Both the position numbers and the translations under genes were made by a program. Below are positions 1 to 12,999 of a stretch of 64,000 nt of DNA, one piece after another. The notes under the pieces are model-generated. The model worked only from the letters and a program-made list of their open reading frames with translations. It ran no database searches and was not told where the DNA came from. Source of the DNA: Calocera cornea HHB12733 (taxonomy: Eukaryota > Basidiomycota > Dacrymycetes > Dacrymycetales > Dacrymycetaceae); assembly GCA_001632435.1 (NCBI GenBank), contig KV423916.1, positions 389,229 through 453,228 of the forward strand. The letters are read 5' to 3'. The stretch's first letter is position 1; each line of letters opens with the position of its first letter.

Positions 1-953
1 ATCCGGACGAGGAGGTTATACATGGTGGTGTAGTACAACGGCCAGCAACTCTTCAGAAGCAGGGTTTTGATGGAGCCAGCAAATTGCAGCTTGAAGTACC
101 AATCCGCTTCCAAGCTGCCCACAGTATCGCATGATCGAACGTGCAGTGTGGATACAGGAGCATGAATGTATTCCAGAAGCGAACGAGACGCGGTGGCAGA
201 AACGCTCATGCGCTCCATTTGAACGTGGCGGACACTGCCCAGCCTAATCACCCGCGTTTTATCAGTACCTTCAGGGTTCGGACTGATGGATATCGAGTTG
301 AGAATCACTTTCTCGAGACTGGTACAGCGTTCGAGAAAATCCAGAAGTGCACTCATTGGAAGTAGGTTCAGACGATATAGTGTCAAAGACCGTATGTTCC
401 AGGTAAAGCCCTTGGGGCCCAGGGCTTGAAGGCGGCATGCGGATGCACGAAGGAAGTTTCCAAAGAGTCGGTATTCTTGGCAGCGCGGAAGAAGGTCGTG
501 GAGCAGCTTTTGGGTGTTAGTATCCCCAAAGTCAACGTGATCATTCGGAAGGTCGAGCGGAAGGTCGAGAGTGAGGCTGATAACAGTCCGTCCACTTCTG
601 CAAATGAGCTCATTCCATTGGCTGGAGGCGCGACCTTTCGGCAGAGGAAGCGTAAGTTGTATATCGGACCACATGACAGGGCTCGTGACTGCGATGCTTC
701 TCCATCGTTGACAGACATGAGAGACGAGGATGCTGTAATTGAGGTACCTTCCGTAGTCCGATCCGAGCTCGAAGATGTAACGGAGAACGTCGTCCGGCAG
801 ACAATGGATGCCAGCATCGAGCGTGAGCAGCTGTTGGCGGAGACGCTCGATACGGAGTTTGCGAGCGGGAGTCGGTCGACTTTGTTCGATCTCTTGGATC
901 TTGCGGGTGATGGCATCCTTGTCTGCGTCGACCTGCGATCGAAAGCGTAGCAT
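1..953 (-). CDS. F-box protein, partial at the window edge
   Basis: Reading the minus strand from the ATG at 953 gives an open frame of 317 codons that runs off position 1. It starts MLRFRSQVDADKDAI and has a coiled-coil-like Lys/Arg/Glu segment at residues about 10-45. An F-box follows at about 50-90, with the motifs LPDDVLRYIFELGSD and VSHVCQRWRSIAV, and then leucine-rich-like strands. F-box proteins are substrate adaptors of SCF ubiquitin ligases; the substrate is unknown. The protein is clearly paralogous to the F-box gene starting at 6726: the two share MLRFRSQ, the LRQQLL-LDA linker, DD-LRYIFEL-SDYG and SHVCQRWR. The two genes point away from each other across the histone cluster. The 3' end and any late introns lie outside the window. 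Confidence 0.85.
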   Translation of the reverse strand, partial: MLRFRSQVDADKDAITRKIQEIEQSRPTPARKLRIERLRQQLLTLDAGIHCLPDDVLRYIFELGSDYGRYLNYSILVSHVCQRWRSIAVTSPVMWSDIQLTLPLPKGRASSQWNELICRSGRTVISLTLDLPLDLPNDHVDFGDTNTQKLLHDLLPRCQEYRLFGNFLRASACRLQALGPKGFTWNIRSLTLYRLNLLPMSALLDFLERCTSLEKVILNSISISPNPEGTDKTRVIRLGSVRHVQMERMSVSATASRSLLEYIHAPVSTLHVRSCDTVGSLEADWYFKLQFAGSIKTLLLKSCWPLYYTTMYNLLVR

Positions 954-2241
<1,288 letters not shown>

Positions 2242-2341
2242 GTCGATGTGGAGTAGTCGAGGAGGGGAGGTGTCGACGGTCGATGACGGTGTGAGTTGGG
2301 GGAGGCGGACGATGATGCGCTGGACAGGCCCGGTGGGGACG

Positions 2342-2348
2342 CTTTATA
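2342..2348 (-). promoter_or_regulatory. TATA box of histone H3
   Basis: TATAAAG on the minus strand, about 95-100 nt upstream of the H3 ATG. The position suits a strong, tightly regulated histone promoter. Confidence 0.6.
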
Positions 2349-3668
2349 GGGCGGGCGCATGTGAACGAATCGCGCGCGCACGGTCCAGATGCACCCGCAA
2401 TCACTCCACCGCCACCCTGTCCCGCACATCGAAACACGGTAAACAGCGCGGGTAATCAGCAACACGTGACCTCAGGGCGCCCTTACCCTCGTTCCCTGGC
2501 GCGTCGCACCCTCTTGACCACCACCCTCCTCGTCGTCGGCGCATTCGTCCTCATCGTCCACAACGTCGAGCTCACGGTCTATGATTTCGATAATGGTACC
2601 AATCGACAGCTGAGTATGACCGCCGACCAGCGCAGCCAAACCGCCTCTCGATTCCGACCGTGGTTTTCGGGCTCATCGACCTCAGCTATCAAGCTTCCTT
2701 CGGAAGTCTCGTCTCAGATTTTCACGGTGACTCAAACTTCACCAGTGTGACTTTACCGCTTGTCTTGCATGCAGGACGCACTTGCGTGTGCTCCTGCATA
2801 TCTGCTGCTTGCTTAGCGGTGACTCGCCGGTCCTCTTAGTACACTCGTCTTGGATGAGTCGCTTGGTAACTCCTTCCTCACCTGGCAGCTATCACTTCAG
2901 TATCACGTCTTCCTTCCACGTAATGCAAACTGTAAGGCGTAGCTATGATTTCTGTAATACACTTGTTATAATTCTACTGCACTGTTACCGTATGAATCCG
3001 CCGTCTTGTTACTATACTTCGATCTCTCGGTACCCTGACTCTCCCATCCCGACGTACAGGTGCTGCACATGCCGCCCGGCATACTGCGCCTTCTTTCCCG
3101 CGCGCGCCGATGTAAACAAACGCGAGACACCTTTCCCATCGGACGCACGCTCATCCGACCAGCTTCCGGCGTTTCGCCCGCCGGCCGATCTACGGTTCTC
3201 CCGCCGCATGGGTTCGCCCGCCCGCCGTACGGCCGTCTCCCCATCCCTCGGTCTCGGTCTTTCACACAATCAATCGTTTCGTCCATCCACGCGTGCTCCC
3301 GCATGTCTGGGAATTCCATACGGAAGGGGAAAGGACGGGTGCCGTCATGTCAACAACGCGCGATTTCGGACCGAGCCCATGTGAGATTGGGCAAGGTACG
3401 GACGGACCCGCTCCACTGCGCGCTTGACGTGCCCCTTCCCCTGTCCCTCGGGACCCGTTCTACGAAGTAAACAAATCAAGCATCGCCCCCGTCCATTCGA
3501 GTAACCATCCGTGCCTGCGCCTGTCCAGCGCACCGGACATGTCCCATCGGATGGTGCATGGTCTCCTCGTGCCCGGCCTGCGAGGGTCCACACGTTCCCA
3601 TCGCCAGGAGGCAAACCTTGATGGATCTGGCTTCTACCCCGCACTTTCATTTCCCTTTGACCCCGTTG

Positions 3669-3704
3669 ACGCGTGCAGACCCAACGTAAACAGCGCGAAC
3701 GCGT
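3669..3704. promoter_or_regulatory. Composite MluI-box / forkhead site
   Basis: Within 36 bp there are ACGCGT (3669-3674), GTAAACA followed by GCGCG (3686-3697) and a second ACGCGT (3699-3704). ACGCGT is the core site of MBF-type G1/S factors in fungi, and GTAAACA is the forkhead consensus. The placement inside a histone cluster suggests S-phase control; this is inferred from motifs only. Confidence 0.4.
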
Positions 3705-4012
3705 CGCGTACGTGAACGTGAATGGTAATCCAAATACAGGGCAAAGCGTTCACAGCTTGTGGCGAAAACCGCAACTGCATCAATCAGTCGAGAGTCGACC
3801 TTTGGCCCATCTTAAATGATTCATGACTCGCGCGTTGGGAAGACAGAGACGGATAATGTAGCGCGAATGGAGGGCACAGATATCGGACTGCATCGATGCA
3901 TGTTCAGATGATGATGCTCTGTGCACACCGTGTATATGGATCCAGAGAGTACAATTAGAACACAAATATACTGTGACAGAAGACAAGGATAATGGAGACG
4001 AGCGCGAGTAAA

Positions 4013-4607
4013 TCAGAGATCCTGGGACTCGGCGGTCTTCTTGCTCTTTGTCTTGGTGGGCAGGAGCTCGGGCATGATGTGGGGGACGACACCACCCTCG
4101 GAGACAATGACATGGCCAAGGAGCTTGGTCAGCTCTGTGAATGCAATCAGAATCGCGGTGGAGGAATACCAGTATGAGTTGACTCACCCTCATCGTTCCG
4201 GATGGCCAGCTGCAGATGACGGGGCACGATACGCGCCTTCTTGTTATCACGGGCACTGGAGAGTCCCATGAGCACAGAAAGCCTTATCGGGTGAGAATCA
4301 GAACATACGCGTTGCCAGCAAGCTCGAGGAGCTCAGCCGCCAGGTACTCGAGGACCGCGGCCATGTATACTGGAAGTACGAGTCAGCATAACCTCCAAGC
4401 TTGAGAGGTACAAGCAGGCTAACCTGGTGCACCGGCACCGATGCGCTGAGCGTAGTTGCCGCGCTTGAGGAGACGGTGGATACGGCCAACGGGGAACTGG
4501 AGACCGGCCTTGGCGGACCGAGAAGCACCAGCCTTGGCAGCATCACCGCCCGCGCCGGCCTTGCCGCCAGCCTTGCCACCGGACTTGCCACCAGCTGCAG
4601 AAGACAT
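4013..4607 (-). CDS. H2A: Histone H2A (four exons)
   Basis: Core histone H2A. Exons are 4607-4424, 4369-4309, 4255-4188 and 4134-4013; the lengths sum to 144 residues in frame. The N-terminal tail is rich in Gly, Lys and Ala ([18 protein letters not shown]). It is followed by the H2A signature [20 protein letters not shown] and by [20 protein letters not shown]. The protein ends [11 protein letters not shown], a C-terminal SQ motif of the type phosphorylated in the DNA-damage response (gamma-H2A). This is therefore the canonical fungal H2A, not H2A.Z. The gene is divergent from H2B, with 462 bp between the two start codons, which suggests a shared promoter and balanced expression of the dimer partners. 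Confidence 0.97.
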
Positions 4608-5069
4608 GTCGATATAAAGTGTTGTTGGAGGGGTTTGGGTGGACGAAAGGTGCCGCGGTGTGTCGGGGTGGTTGTCGAGGACGAGGATGAAGAGACGGAT
4701 CGAGATGTCGAAGGCGCGCGTATTTGTATGCCAACGCGCGGATGGTTTGATTAGACCCCGAGCGGAGCCAGGTGCGACTTGTTTACATGATTAGTTCCCG
4801 GGGACGGGTCACATCACGTGTAACTGTTTGGGTCTGGCGCCAGTTGCTCCCGCTTGCCTCCGCCTCCCGCGCCAGAGGTGCAAGTCACGCTTATCGGCGA
4901 AGCGGAGGGTGGCTCGTGCGTAATCACGTCCGACGCGCGACAGGGCTATAAAGTCTCCGCGTCGTCCCGTTGCCTCCTCTCCATCCCTTCACTCTCTCCA
5001 CCACCTCTTCAGCGCCCCGTCGTCGACACCTCTCTCCACCACAACCCAACCCACCCAACCAACTTCACC
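4608..5069. promoter_or_regulatory. Divergent H2A-H2B promoter
   Basis: 462 bp between two divergent histone start codons. It holds TATAAAG at 4947-4953 for H2B, a forkhead-type site (TGTTTAC, 4780-4786), a CACGTG E-box near 4815 and a pyrimidine-rich stretch just before the H2B ATG. Co-regulation of H2A and H2B from one region is inferred from the arrangement. Confidence 0.6.
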
Positions 5070-5614
5070 ATGCCGCCGAAGTCCGCCGCCGAAAAGAAGC
5101 CTACCTCCACTGCTGGCAAGGCTCCGGCCAAGTCCACTGAGGGTGCCAAGAAGACAGCGAAGACCACCGCGCCTCCCAAGGCCGAGGGTGACAAGAAGAA
5201 GCGTAACAAGGCGCGCAAGGAGACTTACTCGTCCTACATCTACAAGGGTACGCGGACTACACTGTTAATCATTCCACACGATACTGACTTCATGCTCTTC
5301 AGTCCTTAAGCAGGTCCACCCCGATACTGGTATCTCCAACAAGGCCATGTCGATCCTCAACTCCTTCGTCAACGACATCTTCGAGCGGATTGCCGGCGAG
5401 GCATCCAGTGCGTCCTTGTCCTGCCTCAGTCACTTCGATGATGCTAATATACCATGCAGAGCTCGCGTCTTACTCGAAGAAGTCGACGATCTCCTCGCGC
5501 GAGATCCAGACCGCTGTACGACTCATCCTCCCCGGCGAGCTGTCCAAGCACGCCATCTCGGAGGGGACGAAGAGTGTTACCAAGTTTTCCTCCTCTGCCA
5601 CGACAACGAAATAG
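5070..5614 (+). CDS. H2B: Histone H2B (three exons)
   Basis: Core histone H2B. Exons are 5070-5247, 5303-5407 and 5460-5614, giving 145 residues in frame. The basic tail begins [19 protein letters not shown]. The fold follows with [77 protein letters not shown] and [12 protein letters not shown], so the ubiquitinated-lysine region ([10 protein letters not shown]) is intact. The intron before VLKQ interrupts the first helix. The ATG lies in a good context (ccaccaacttcaccatg-type) after a TATA box at 4947. It pairs divergently with H2A. Confidence 0.97.
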
Positions 5615-6725
5615 GCGAGTTGCTATCCCATTCAGCACTGTAATTTGTTCTGACAATCATCTCCAGGTGTGCGGCACGGTCGGGTTTCCTTGCTCTCCCT
5701 CTTGTCTGTCTACTATCGCTGTACTTTGTGCTAATACACCCGTGTTTACATACATGACCTGATCTCGTGTGCGGCTCCTTGTTCAGGATGGATGGCTCAG
5801 TTTCGTCTCCGATTCGTATTTCGCTGGTAACTTCAGCTTGTACCGTTTGCTGAGCGTCTTCGCTTCGTTTTGCTGCGTCGTTGTGTTGTCAGGCATTGTA
5901 TGTGCAGCACAGGTACTAGGCTAGGGACAACTGCTAGACGCGTAAACAACGCGTCGCTCTGCGTGCACAACACCGCGATTTGAGGTGAGGTGGGTGGCGC
6001 TTGCCTTGGTTCGGTCCTACATCGCCATCGATGGTATTAGGCTGTCTTTTGACTCATTCGACCTGACATACGTTCACAATCATGTCATTCAGTGGACTGC
6101 TCGTAGTTGAGGTATTCAGGACTGATTCAATGCGGTTTGGCGAGGCAATTCGAGTTGCTTAGTGGAGAGGGATAATCGGGGGAGATGTTCAGCTTCACCG
6201 CTTTGTCCCCACTGATCTCAACAGCTCGCCGGATCGGCACCATCCAAACACGTCGGCAACCGGTTCGTGTAGTATACGATGTACAGATGATCATTGCCAA
6301 ACGTAAGACGGGTCCGAGTGATGTTTGGATTGTCCTATCTAGTAATCGCTGTCGATACATGCTGCGTTTTCATGTGTGACTCATCGCGTTCCGACTTACC
6401 CAGCGAGTCAATGCAGCAGACGAGCGCAATAGTCTTTACGGGATTGGGAGCAGGTACCAAGTATATGTGTATACCAAGATGTGATGACGGTATATTAGTT
6501 CACATATGTGCATATATTTGGGATGGTTCTGTGGAAAGGTACTCGCTCAGTGGCAAATCCGACCGCACCACTCCGTGCATATATAAATCCGCGGGTGCAC
6601 GCGCCGACCCACCTTCGTTCGGTCCACCACAAACCTTCTCATAAAGTGTTGTCCATCCCTCGAAATACTCGCCGCCCACAGCCGCCTAGAGCTCAGCGCT
6701 CGCCATCCTCACCTTGTCACTCGTC
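5615..6725. other. Intergenic between H2B and the F-box gene
   Basis: No gene is supported in this 1.1 kb. It contains GTAAACA-type sites at 5743 and 5942. A TATATAAAT sequence near 6581-6588 sits about 140 nt upstream of the F-box ATG and is its likely TATA box. Confidence 0.5.
5938..5954. promoter_or_regulatory. ACGCGT-GTAAACA-ACGCGT composite site
   Basis: ACGCGT (5938-5943) overlaps GTAAACA (5942-5948), which is followed directly by ACGCGT (5949-5954). It is the tightest MluI-box/forkhead combination in the histone cluster and lies about 320 bp beyond the H2B stop. A regulatory role is inferred. Confidence 0.4.
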
Positions 6726-8073
6726 ATGCTACGCTTCCGATCGCAACTCGCCGCCGACAAGGATGCCATCAACCACGAGATCAAAGAGACTGAACGAGGT
6801 CGCCCGAACGCCGTTCGCAAAAAACATCTGGCTCGTCTTCGTCAGCAGCTGCTCGTCCTCGATGCCGATGTCAATCTCATGCCCGATGACATACTCCGCT
6901 ACATTTTCGAGCTCGCATCGGACTATGGCAAGGATCTCGAGCGAAGCATCCTCATCTCTCATGTCTGTCAGCGATGGAGATACGTTGCGCTCACCACTCC
7001 CGTTATGTGGTCGGATATAAGGCTTATTCTTCCGTTATCGAGGTGCCGCTCCTCGGCTCCCGTCCATGAACTCATTCGTAGGAGTGGGCACTGTCTCCTC
7101 AGCCTCGCGGTCACTATTTCAAGCCGGCAACGCAACAGGGCACCGCCTGAAGTTTTACAACGTCTTCTCCCACGATGTGCAGAATATCGAATAGACCATG
7201 CGACAAGCGCCTCCTTCAGCCAATCCAGCTCGCTCCTGGACCGCCTTATCCCCCATGAATTGAGCACCAACTTACGCCGCTTAACCTTGTACGAACTCGT
7301 GATCCATCATCAAGGATCCGGGCCCTTTCTGGACTTGATTGAACGGTGCTCCGGACTAGAGATTCTGGTGCTTGAGCGGGTCGTTCTGTTTCAACGAGGA
7401 TCCCCTGACGCAACCGAAAAGAAACGAGTGACTGCTATGGCAAACCTCCACCATCTTCAGGTATCATACGCTGTGGTCAACGATTACTCGTACCATCCTA
7501 TTCTGGCACACATTCAAGCTCCCGTAGCCACGCTCTTGTTACATTCGACCGGAGGCGGTCCAACGTGGGACGAGACGTGGTGCCAAAAGTTGCACTTTGC
7601 TAGCACCGTGCGCACTCTTGATCTTGACAGCGGTTATCCGGTCGCACTGCCTGCGGTATATGGCCTCCTTATGCAGATGCCTCAGCTGGAGAATCTGACT
7701 TGTCACCTGTTACGGGGGGACCAACACACCTCTCAGTGTTCTATTGCTTATGTGTGCAAGTTGAAGAGTGTCGAGATCGCCGGGGTCGTACGGCTCCAGG
7801 CGCAAGTACTGGTGGAGTTCCTGGAGCATCACGGCCTGTCACGCAGTGCAACGGACGGCAAGCTGGAGCTCTCGCTGAGAATCGTGGATCCCGGGATAGT
7901 ATTTCGGACTAGCACGGCGCACATTGGAGAAGAGGACTCCTGGCTGGCAGGCAACGTGCGTACGGTACAGTGGACTTCGACTAGATCTTATGTGAGTCCG
8001 TTCGCCATTTCATCACAGCCATATTGGTGTGACTGAAGGCACTGCTTGAAAGACACAGGGCTGGTCACATTAA
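6726..8073 (+). CDS. F-box protein with leucine-rich-like C-terminal region
   Basis: Exon 1 is 6726-7991. A 67-nt intron (gtgagt...cacag) leads to a tiny last exon, 8059-8073, encoding GWSH and the stop, for 426 residues. If the intron is not removed, the frame ends at 8036. The ATG at 6726 (MLRFRSQLAADKDAI) aligns with the start of the paralogue at 953. Residues about 10-45 form a charged helix, and the F-box is at about 50-90 (LMPDDILRYIFELASD, ILISHVCQRWRYVAL). Repeated LxxLxLxxL-like segments follow, as in basidiomycete F-box/LRR-like proteins. It is a probable SCF adaptor; the target is unknown. Confidence 0.85.
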
Positions 8074-9324
8074 CTAAGTCTCCTATAAAGCAACCCGAGG
8101 CAACGATGGGTGCTCTTCTTTATGACACAGTTTTATCGTGTACAGTCGCTGACTTCGGGACTCGAACAAGCCTATCGTCACATCCCCTTTTCCAACTTAC
8201 CTTTCTCTTCACAAAAGGACCCAGCCATAGTGGCTCTCCATGTAGATGCGCCCATGGTTCAATACGGCATTGAACCCAATAGTAACTAGTACTAGTTATC
8301 TCAGTTAATTGTGACCCCATTTAAATGTACAGCAATGATTCTTGAGAATTGCAAAGGCATAGGCACGATGCCAGTTGCTACCTGGGTTATCAAATCTTTC
8401 CCTTTATGATGAAGAGAGTATCGTTGATAACTTCCAAGAATCATTAGCGCACTTCAGGTATGTACGTACCGAATGAAGGATACGGTGCGGGCAAACAGCA
8501 GCGTCCCACTGCCGACGCCGGGTAGTTCTGGCCGTGACGATGCATTATTTCCCAAGCAATGTACCCTCTGCGGGGCGGCACGCCAGATGCATGGCTTAGA
8601 CCACGCGCTCAGAGCGGCTCAGAGCGCCTCGTCAAATCAGACCGACCAGTCCATCAGTATGTTACTGACCACCTGCATGGGTCATCATTGCAGATCGTGA
8701 AAAAAAGGGAGCGGTGACGAGTCGAATAAGACGCGGTGTTTAGTGTCCATGGTACGTGTGGTACACAAGAGCGCTATTGCGCTGGGCACTTGCTGGATGC
8801 ATGTAGGCTGCATCGGGCAAGGGCAAACTATTCAAGGGAGCACCCGACAACATTCGAAGGCGTAGAATAAGTACTCAACGACTCACCTGCGAAGGGCAAC
8901 CCCACGCTTCACAGTCCCGATCAATGACTGTTGCTCCGGTTACGGTGACCAGTCCCACCCAAATCACATTGCGACAAAGACAGTAGGTACACATGAACTG
9001 GTCGACCGAAATAAAGAGATCAGAAGCATGCATGCAGGACATTATTATATGCACTAGAACTGAGCACCGCTGTTCCTTGAGCAGGTCAGACGTCGATAGG
9101 TTCTAAAGCACAAGGCTGACGTCGACGTGTACGAGAAAGGTGCGGGAACAAAGCGCGACCTGCGTCCCATATTTTGTCAGGTCCCTGACGGCGGTCGTGT
9201 ATTACGGGCCGCTGCTCTCCTCGCCAATTATCCGTCCCGCTATCTTGCCTGTCGACTTGGTTGTGTTATCACACGCTACGGATAGACGTCCAACACGTCC
9301 TACCAGTGCCCTTCTCCACGCACC
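8074..9324. other. Intergenic, no gene seen
   Basis: 1.25 kb without a supported gene. Short frames show no domain and no convincing splice pattern. Confidence 0.4.
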
Positions 9325-10504
9325 ATGTTGCATGCACTCCACAGCTTCAGCCCCGTCTGCAGGCAGGCTTGCTCGGCGCGGAGGCCTGCTCTGCGACACT
9401 ACGCGGCAGCAGCAACGGCAAGCGCCCCTCGTCCAAAAAAAAAGACGGAGGCCGAACGCATGGCCGAGGCAGAGAGGCTGAAGAAGGAGATGGAGGATAT
9501 TGCCCGGAAGCAGCAGATTGCAATGCGTAGGGACAATCCGTTCAACGACCCGATGATGTCTGCGACGGCACTACCGATGATGAGTGAGTCCGCGTTCGCA
9601 GGGTGCTATAGGTTCCGTATTGAACGCATGAACAGCCTTGATTCCACCCGTATCTTGGAGCAGTCTGAAAGGCGTTGGGATCAGGGGACGAATGCAGTGG
9701 GTGTGGGACCAACTGTTCGATCCTTGGGCAAATCACCTCGTGTATGCATCGACTTCCAGTTGTGGTCAGCATGCTCATCCATGACCAGGCTGAAAAAGAT
9801 GGCTCGAGAAGGAGTGCTACCCTTCACTGATTTCTTCGGCCCACGTCTCAAAACACGGTTTTCTTGGTTGACCTGGTGGCCGACAACTCAGAAACCGTGG
9901 ACAGAGGCGTTGAGGAAAAGGGCCTTGGACATGTATATCAAGGTGAACGAGACCATCGCGAGGTACGCCACGCTGTCCTTGTACAGCACAAGACGAAGCT
10001 CATCTCATTCACACAGCGGCAGTGCCAAGGCACTGATACCCTTGTGTCATGGAGAATACCTGGACGATGCGTTCCGGCGACAACGCGCCTATGGGCGGGA
10101 CGCGAGCCTGGAGTGGAAGTTCCATGGGGAGGCGTCACCCACCCGCGTCCTCTCCATAAGAGACGTCAACGTTCCTACGCCGAAAGGAGAGTTCTTTTTA
10201 ACGCATGTATTGATGCGCTTCGACACCATGCAGGTGCGCGGAGTACCCTCGTGACTGCAGCACCACACTGATATCCCAGCAGAGCCTGACGGTGAGGAAG
10301 GCAGCTTCACAAAAGGGGCACCGCCATGGTACACCTGTCCCCGTCGGGCCTCCTGTAGTGGACACACCACCAAAGCGCGTGACAGAGTACATCGTGCTCG
10401 AAGGGCGGCGCATGGACGGCGAGCAGACATGGAAGTTCAGGTTCCAGATGTACGACGACGCGGCGCCGTATCTGCCGGAAGGACTGCGCATGAAGAAAGA
10501 TTAA
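9325..10504 (+). CDS. Mitochondrial MBA1/mL45 (Tim44-like) family protein, probable
   Basis: The protein starts MLHALHSFSPVCRQAC and is rich in Arg, Ala and Ser with no acidic residue for about 40 residues, like a mitochondrial presequence. A basic helix follows (KKKTEAERMAEAERLKKEM), then RRDNPFNDPMM. The C-terminal half has GEYLDDAF, LEWKFHGEASPTRVLSIRDV and the closing strands VTEYIVLEGRRMDGEQTWKF, a pattern like the Tim44/MBA1/mL45 fold that tethers mitoribosomes to the inner membrane. Two introns are clear (9963-10016 and 10234-10279). A first intron starting near 9584 is likely but its acceptor is uncertain, so the middle of the protein is approximate. The family assignment is from memory of the pattern, not from a search. 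Confidence 0.55.
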
Positions 10505-10550
10505 GAATACACAATGTAATAGATCCGGCACCGCTCTATCTAATGTCCAT

Positions 10551-12317
10551 CTAATGCGCGCCCTCCGCCTCACCGGATATTGACATATCCTCAAAGTTGT
10601 TGAGCAGCTCATCAAGCTGGACATCGGGGAAGTCCGGCTCGTCCTCGTCCTCCGTCCCCTCATCCACATCCATCTCGTCCGCGGCAACCTTCTTCTCCGG
10701 CGCATCGTCCGCCTTGTAGAGGTTGACGTTGCCTCTTAGCTCGGGATCCTCCTCCAGCTCCCGCAGGAACATCTCGTAGTCGCGCTCGACCTTGGCCTGG
10801 TCCACACCGCCCATGCGGCCGAGCGCGCCGCGCCCGTGCCCACCGGTAGCAGGGTCCTCCGCCTCCTTGGCGATACTCTTGAGGCGCCAGTTGCGCGTGC
10901 GCACCTTCTTGCGCCGGTTCGGGTACGTCTTCTTCACCAGGACGATGTCCGGAAGCTGGGTGGGGTCGAGCGTGTCGAATGCCGAGTTGTTGTAGTTCGC
11001 TTTGGTGAGGAAGTAGCCTAGCGCGGTGTCGCCGGGCTGGAGAATCCCGCCCAGGTGCGTCCGCGTGTGGAAGATCGCGTCCTGGCCTTCGCCATCGCCG
11101 ACCCACTCGGATGCTTGCCCGCCAACGGAGGAGTTCACGGGCGTCACTTGCGCGTCGGACAGCACAAACTTGCCGCGCTTCGGACCTGAAGGCTCGATGT
11201 CGAGAATCAGGAACTCGACGGTGTCGCTCGCAGTGGCCAGCGAGTCGAACGGCGTTCGCCAGTATACGGGAGAGGTGACGTCGGCTACCTGCAGGGTTTG
11301 CGGATCCATCAGGTGTATTGAGTTCCCGACGCGGGCGCAGACTGTCAGCGGTCTGCAGAAAGGTCGTCAGTGGACATTCGCGATGCGCATATAGACGGCA
11401 CTCACTGGATATTGCTCAATGAACGAGCCTGTTTTGGGGGTATGCAGACAAGGTCATCCTTACATATCGGGATGATCTCGACGGAGTAGGTGAACTTGTA
11501 GCTGGATGTGCCGGAATGGGTATCGGTGCTGAGCAGCTGCTCGCTGCTCTTCGTCCGCACAGGCACGACAGCGCTCAAGAACTCGACCATCTTGATCGCG
11601 TGGCTCCTCTGCGCGTAGAAGAAGTCCAGTCCATCCTTCGCCTCCTTGATGCTGATGGTGTCCTTGTGCGCGTTGTGCTTGAGGATGAGCTGCTCGAGGT
11701 ACAGGAACGTCCGCTTGTGGTTCACCTTCTGCCGCACTTGCACCATCGCCTTCCACGTGTTCTTCGCCGCGAGTTTGGTGCAGTCGGGGCATTGGCCGTG
11801 GACGACGACGTACTCGACTTCGAAGATCTGCTGGATAATGGTTGAGGTGAAGACCTGCTCAAGATAATCAGTACACTATTCTAGCATGGCAGTATGGAGC
11901 ACGCACCTCTTTTTGGATAGTCAGCTTGACCCGTATCCGCTTGCTATGCGGCTCCGTCCAGATGAACCCCGCATCGACAAGCCGGACCTTGTTGAGGCCC
12001 TTGAGCTTCTTCAAGCAAATAGCGAGCAGCTCCCTCGACTCGTGCTCCGCGATCGTCCACGTTGCGGGCGGGGAGAGGTACCGGTCGCAGTTGCGACAGA
12101 AGTTGACGGTCGACTGCTTCGGGATGCCCTCGGTGATGTCGACCGAGTTGCGCAGGCAGGCGATGCAGAGGTTGGCAGAGTTCGGCTCGATGGGCGTGCC
12201 TGTATAAGGTCATGTCAGATTCTTGCGCAAGTGACATGAAAGTGAAAGCGTACCGCAGTCTGCACACAGTACTCGGTGCACTAGTGGTGGAGCGATGTAC
12301 TCCATTCCTCCGCTCAT
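10551..12317 (-). CDS. NMD3: 60S ribosomal export adaptor NMD3
   Basis: NMD3 binds the pre-60S subunit and carries it through the nuclear pore with CRM1/exportin. Exons are 12317-12254, 12199-11907, 11854-11406 and 11352-10551, which sum in frame to 535 residues. The N-terminus carries the expected paired cysteine clusters: CADCGTPIEPNSANLCIACL, then FCRNCDRYL, and later GQCPDC. The central part has TFLYLEQLILKHNAHKDT and DGLDFFYAQRSHAIKMVEFL, both typical of the family. The C-terminus is acidic (VDEGTEDEDEPDFPDV) and ends with a leucine-rich stretch (LDELLNNFEDMSISG) that could serve as the nuclear export signal. The gene is divergent from VPS16. Confidence 0.95.
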
Positions 12318-12999
12318 GACAGGCTATTCAGACAGTAGGAGATTGTGGGCAAAGATGAAGGTGGTCGACAGCGCGGTGCTGCTGCTTGCTTATGAGTGAC
12401 CCTTGCTCCAAGCGCTCGCCTGTGCTGTGGCTGGAGGCAGAAATTTAGAGGGACCCTTGTCAGCTTGATCGGGAGCCATCACTGCGAGTGCATTCGGTGC
12501 TTAGTCATTGTTGCTGTTACAAACCGCCTTAGCAACGCAACGGGTGATGACTAGAAATGACACTGGCTCGCTCTCATACCGTGCGTTGGCAAATAATCTT
12601 GTTGAATACGGGTAGTTACTGTATCTCCAATGCAATGTGGTTGGATCACGCAATGTCAGAACACGGGCCACATCGTAATCTACTTTCCCTGTGTTTATCG
12701 TCTTGCACGGATCTTGGGAGAATCTAGATACATCCTCATCGGATCGATGTCTGCTCAGTGAACGTCGTCTATGAATGTTAATCCACATGCCAGACTCCCT
12801 TGATAGGAAAGATGAAGTCGGTGAGGCGACGCAAGGGTTCTCCTCCATAGGAGTACCTCCGCAGAGACGACGAGCGCGCGTCTCGCGACGACGTCAGCGC
12901 ACACGGAACCGCCGCTGTACTGTGCAAAGCATCCACACAACGGCGTCAGCGCTCTCCGTACAGTTCGACCTAATTTTGAAGGTTTAGGTGTGGTCCGCA
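12318..12999. promoter_or_regulatory. Divergent NMD3-VPS16 intergenic region
   Basis: 682 bp between two divergent start codons. No gene is seen, and it presumably holds both promoters. No TATA box is obvious. Confidence 0.4.

Larger units (their letters stand above)
2249..4012. other. Long H3-H2A intergenic region with cell-cycle motifs
   Basis: About 1.7 kb between the H3 start and the H2A stop with no supported gene. In particular, no H4 reading frame was found. It contains GTAAACA at 2439, 3112, 3467 and 3686, and ACGCGT at 3289, 3669 and 3699. A frame at 2361-2750 contains a hydrophobic stretch but has no credible gene structure. Confidence 0.5.

Noticed and set aside
2361..2750. A 129-codon frame with a hydrophobic stretch
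   Set aside because: It has no ATG in good context, no domain, and overlaps the H3 promoter.
2249..4012. A histone H4 gene paired with H3
   Set aside because: No frame contains H4 motifs on either strand; the region has only regulatory motifs.
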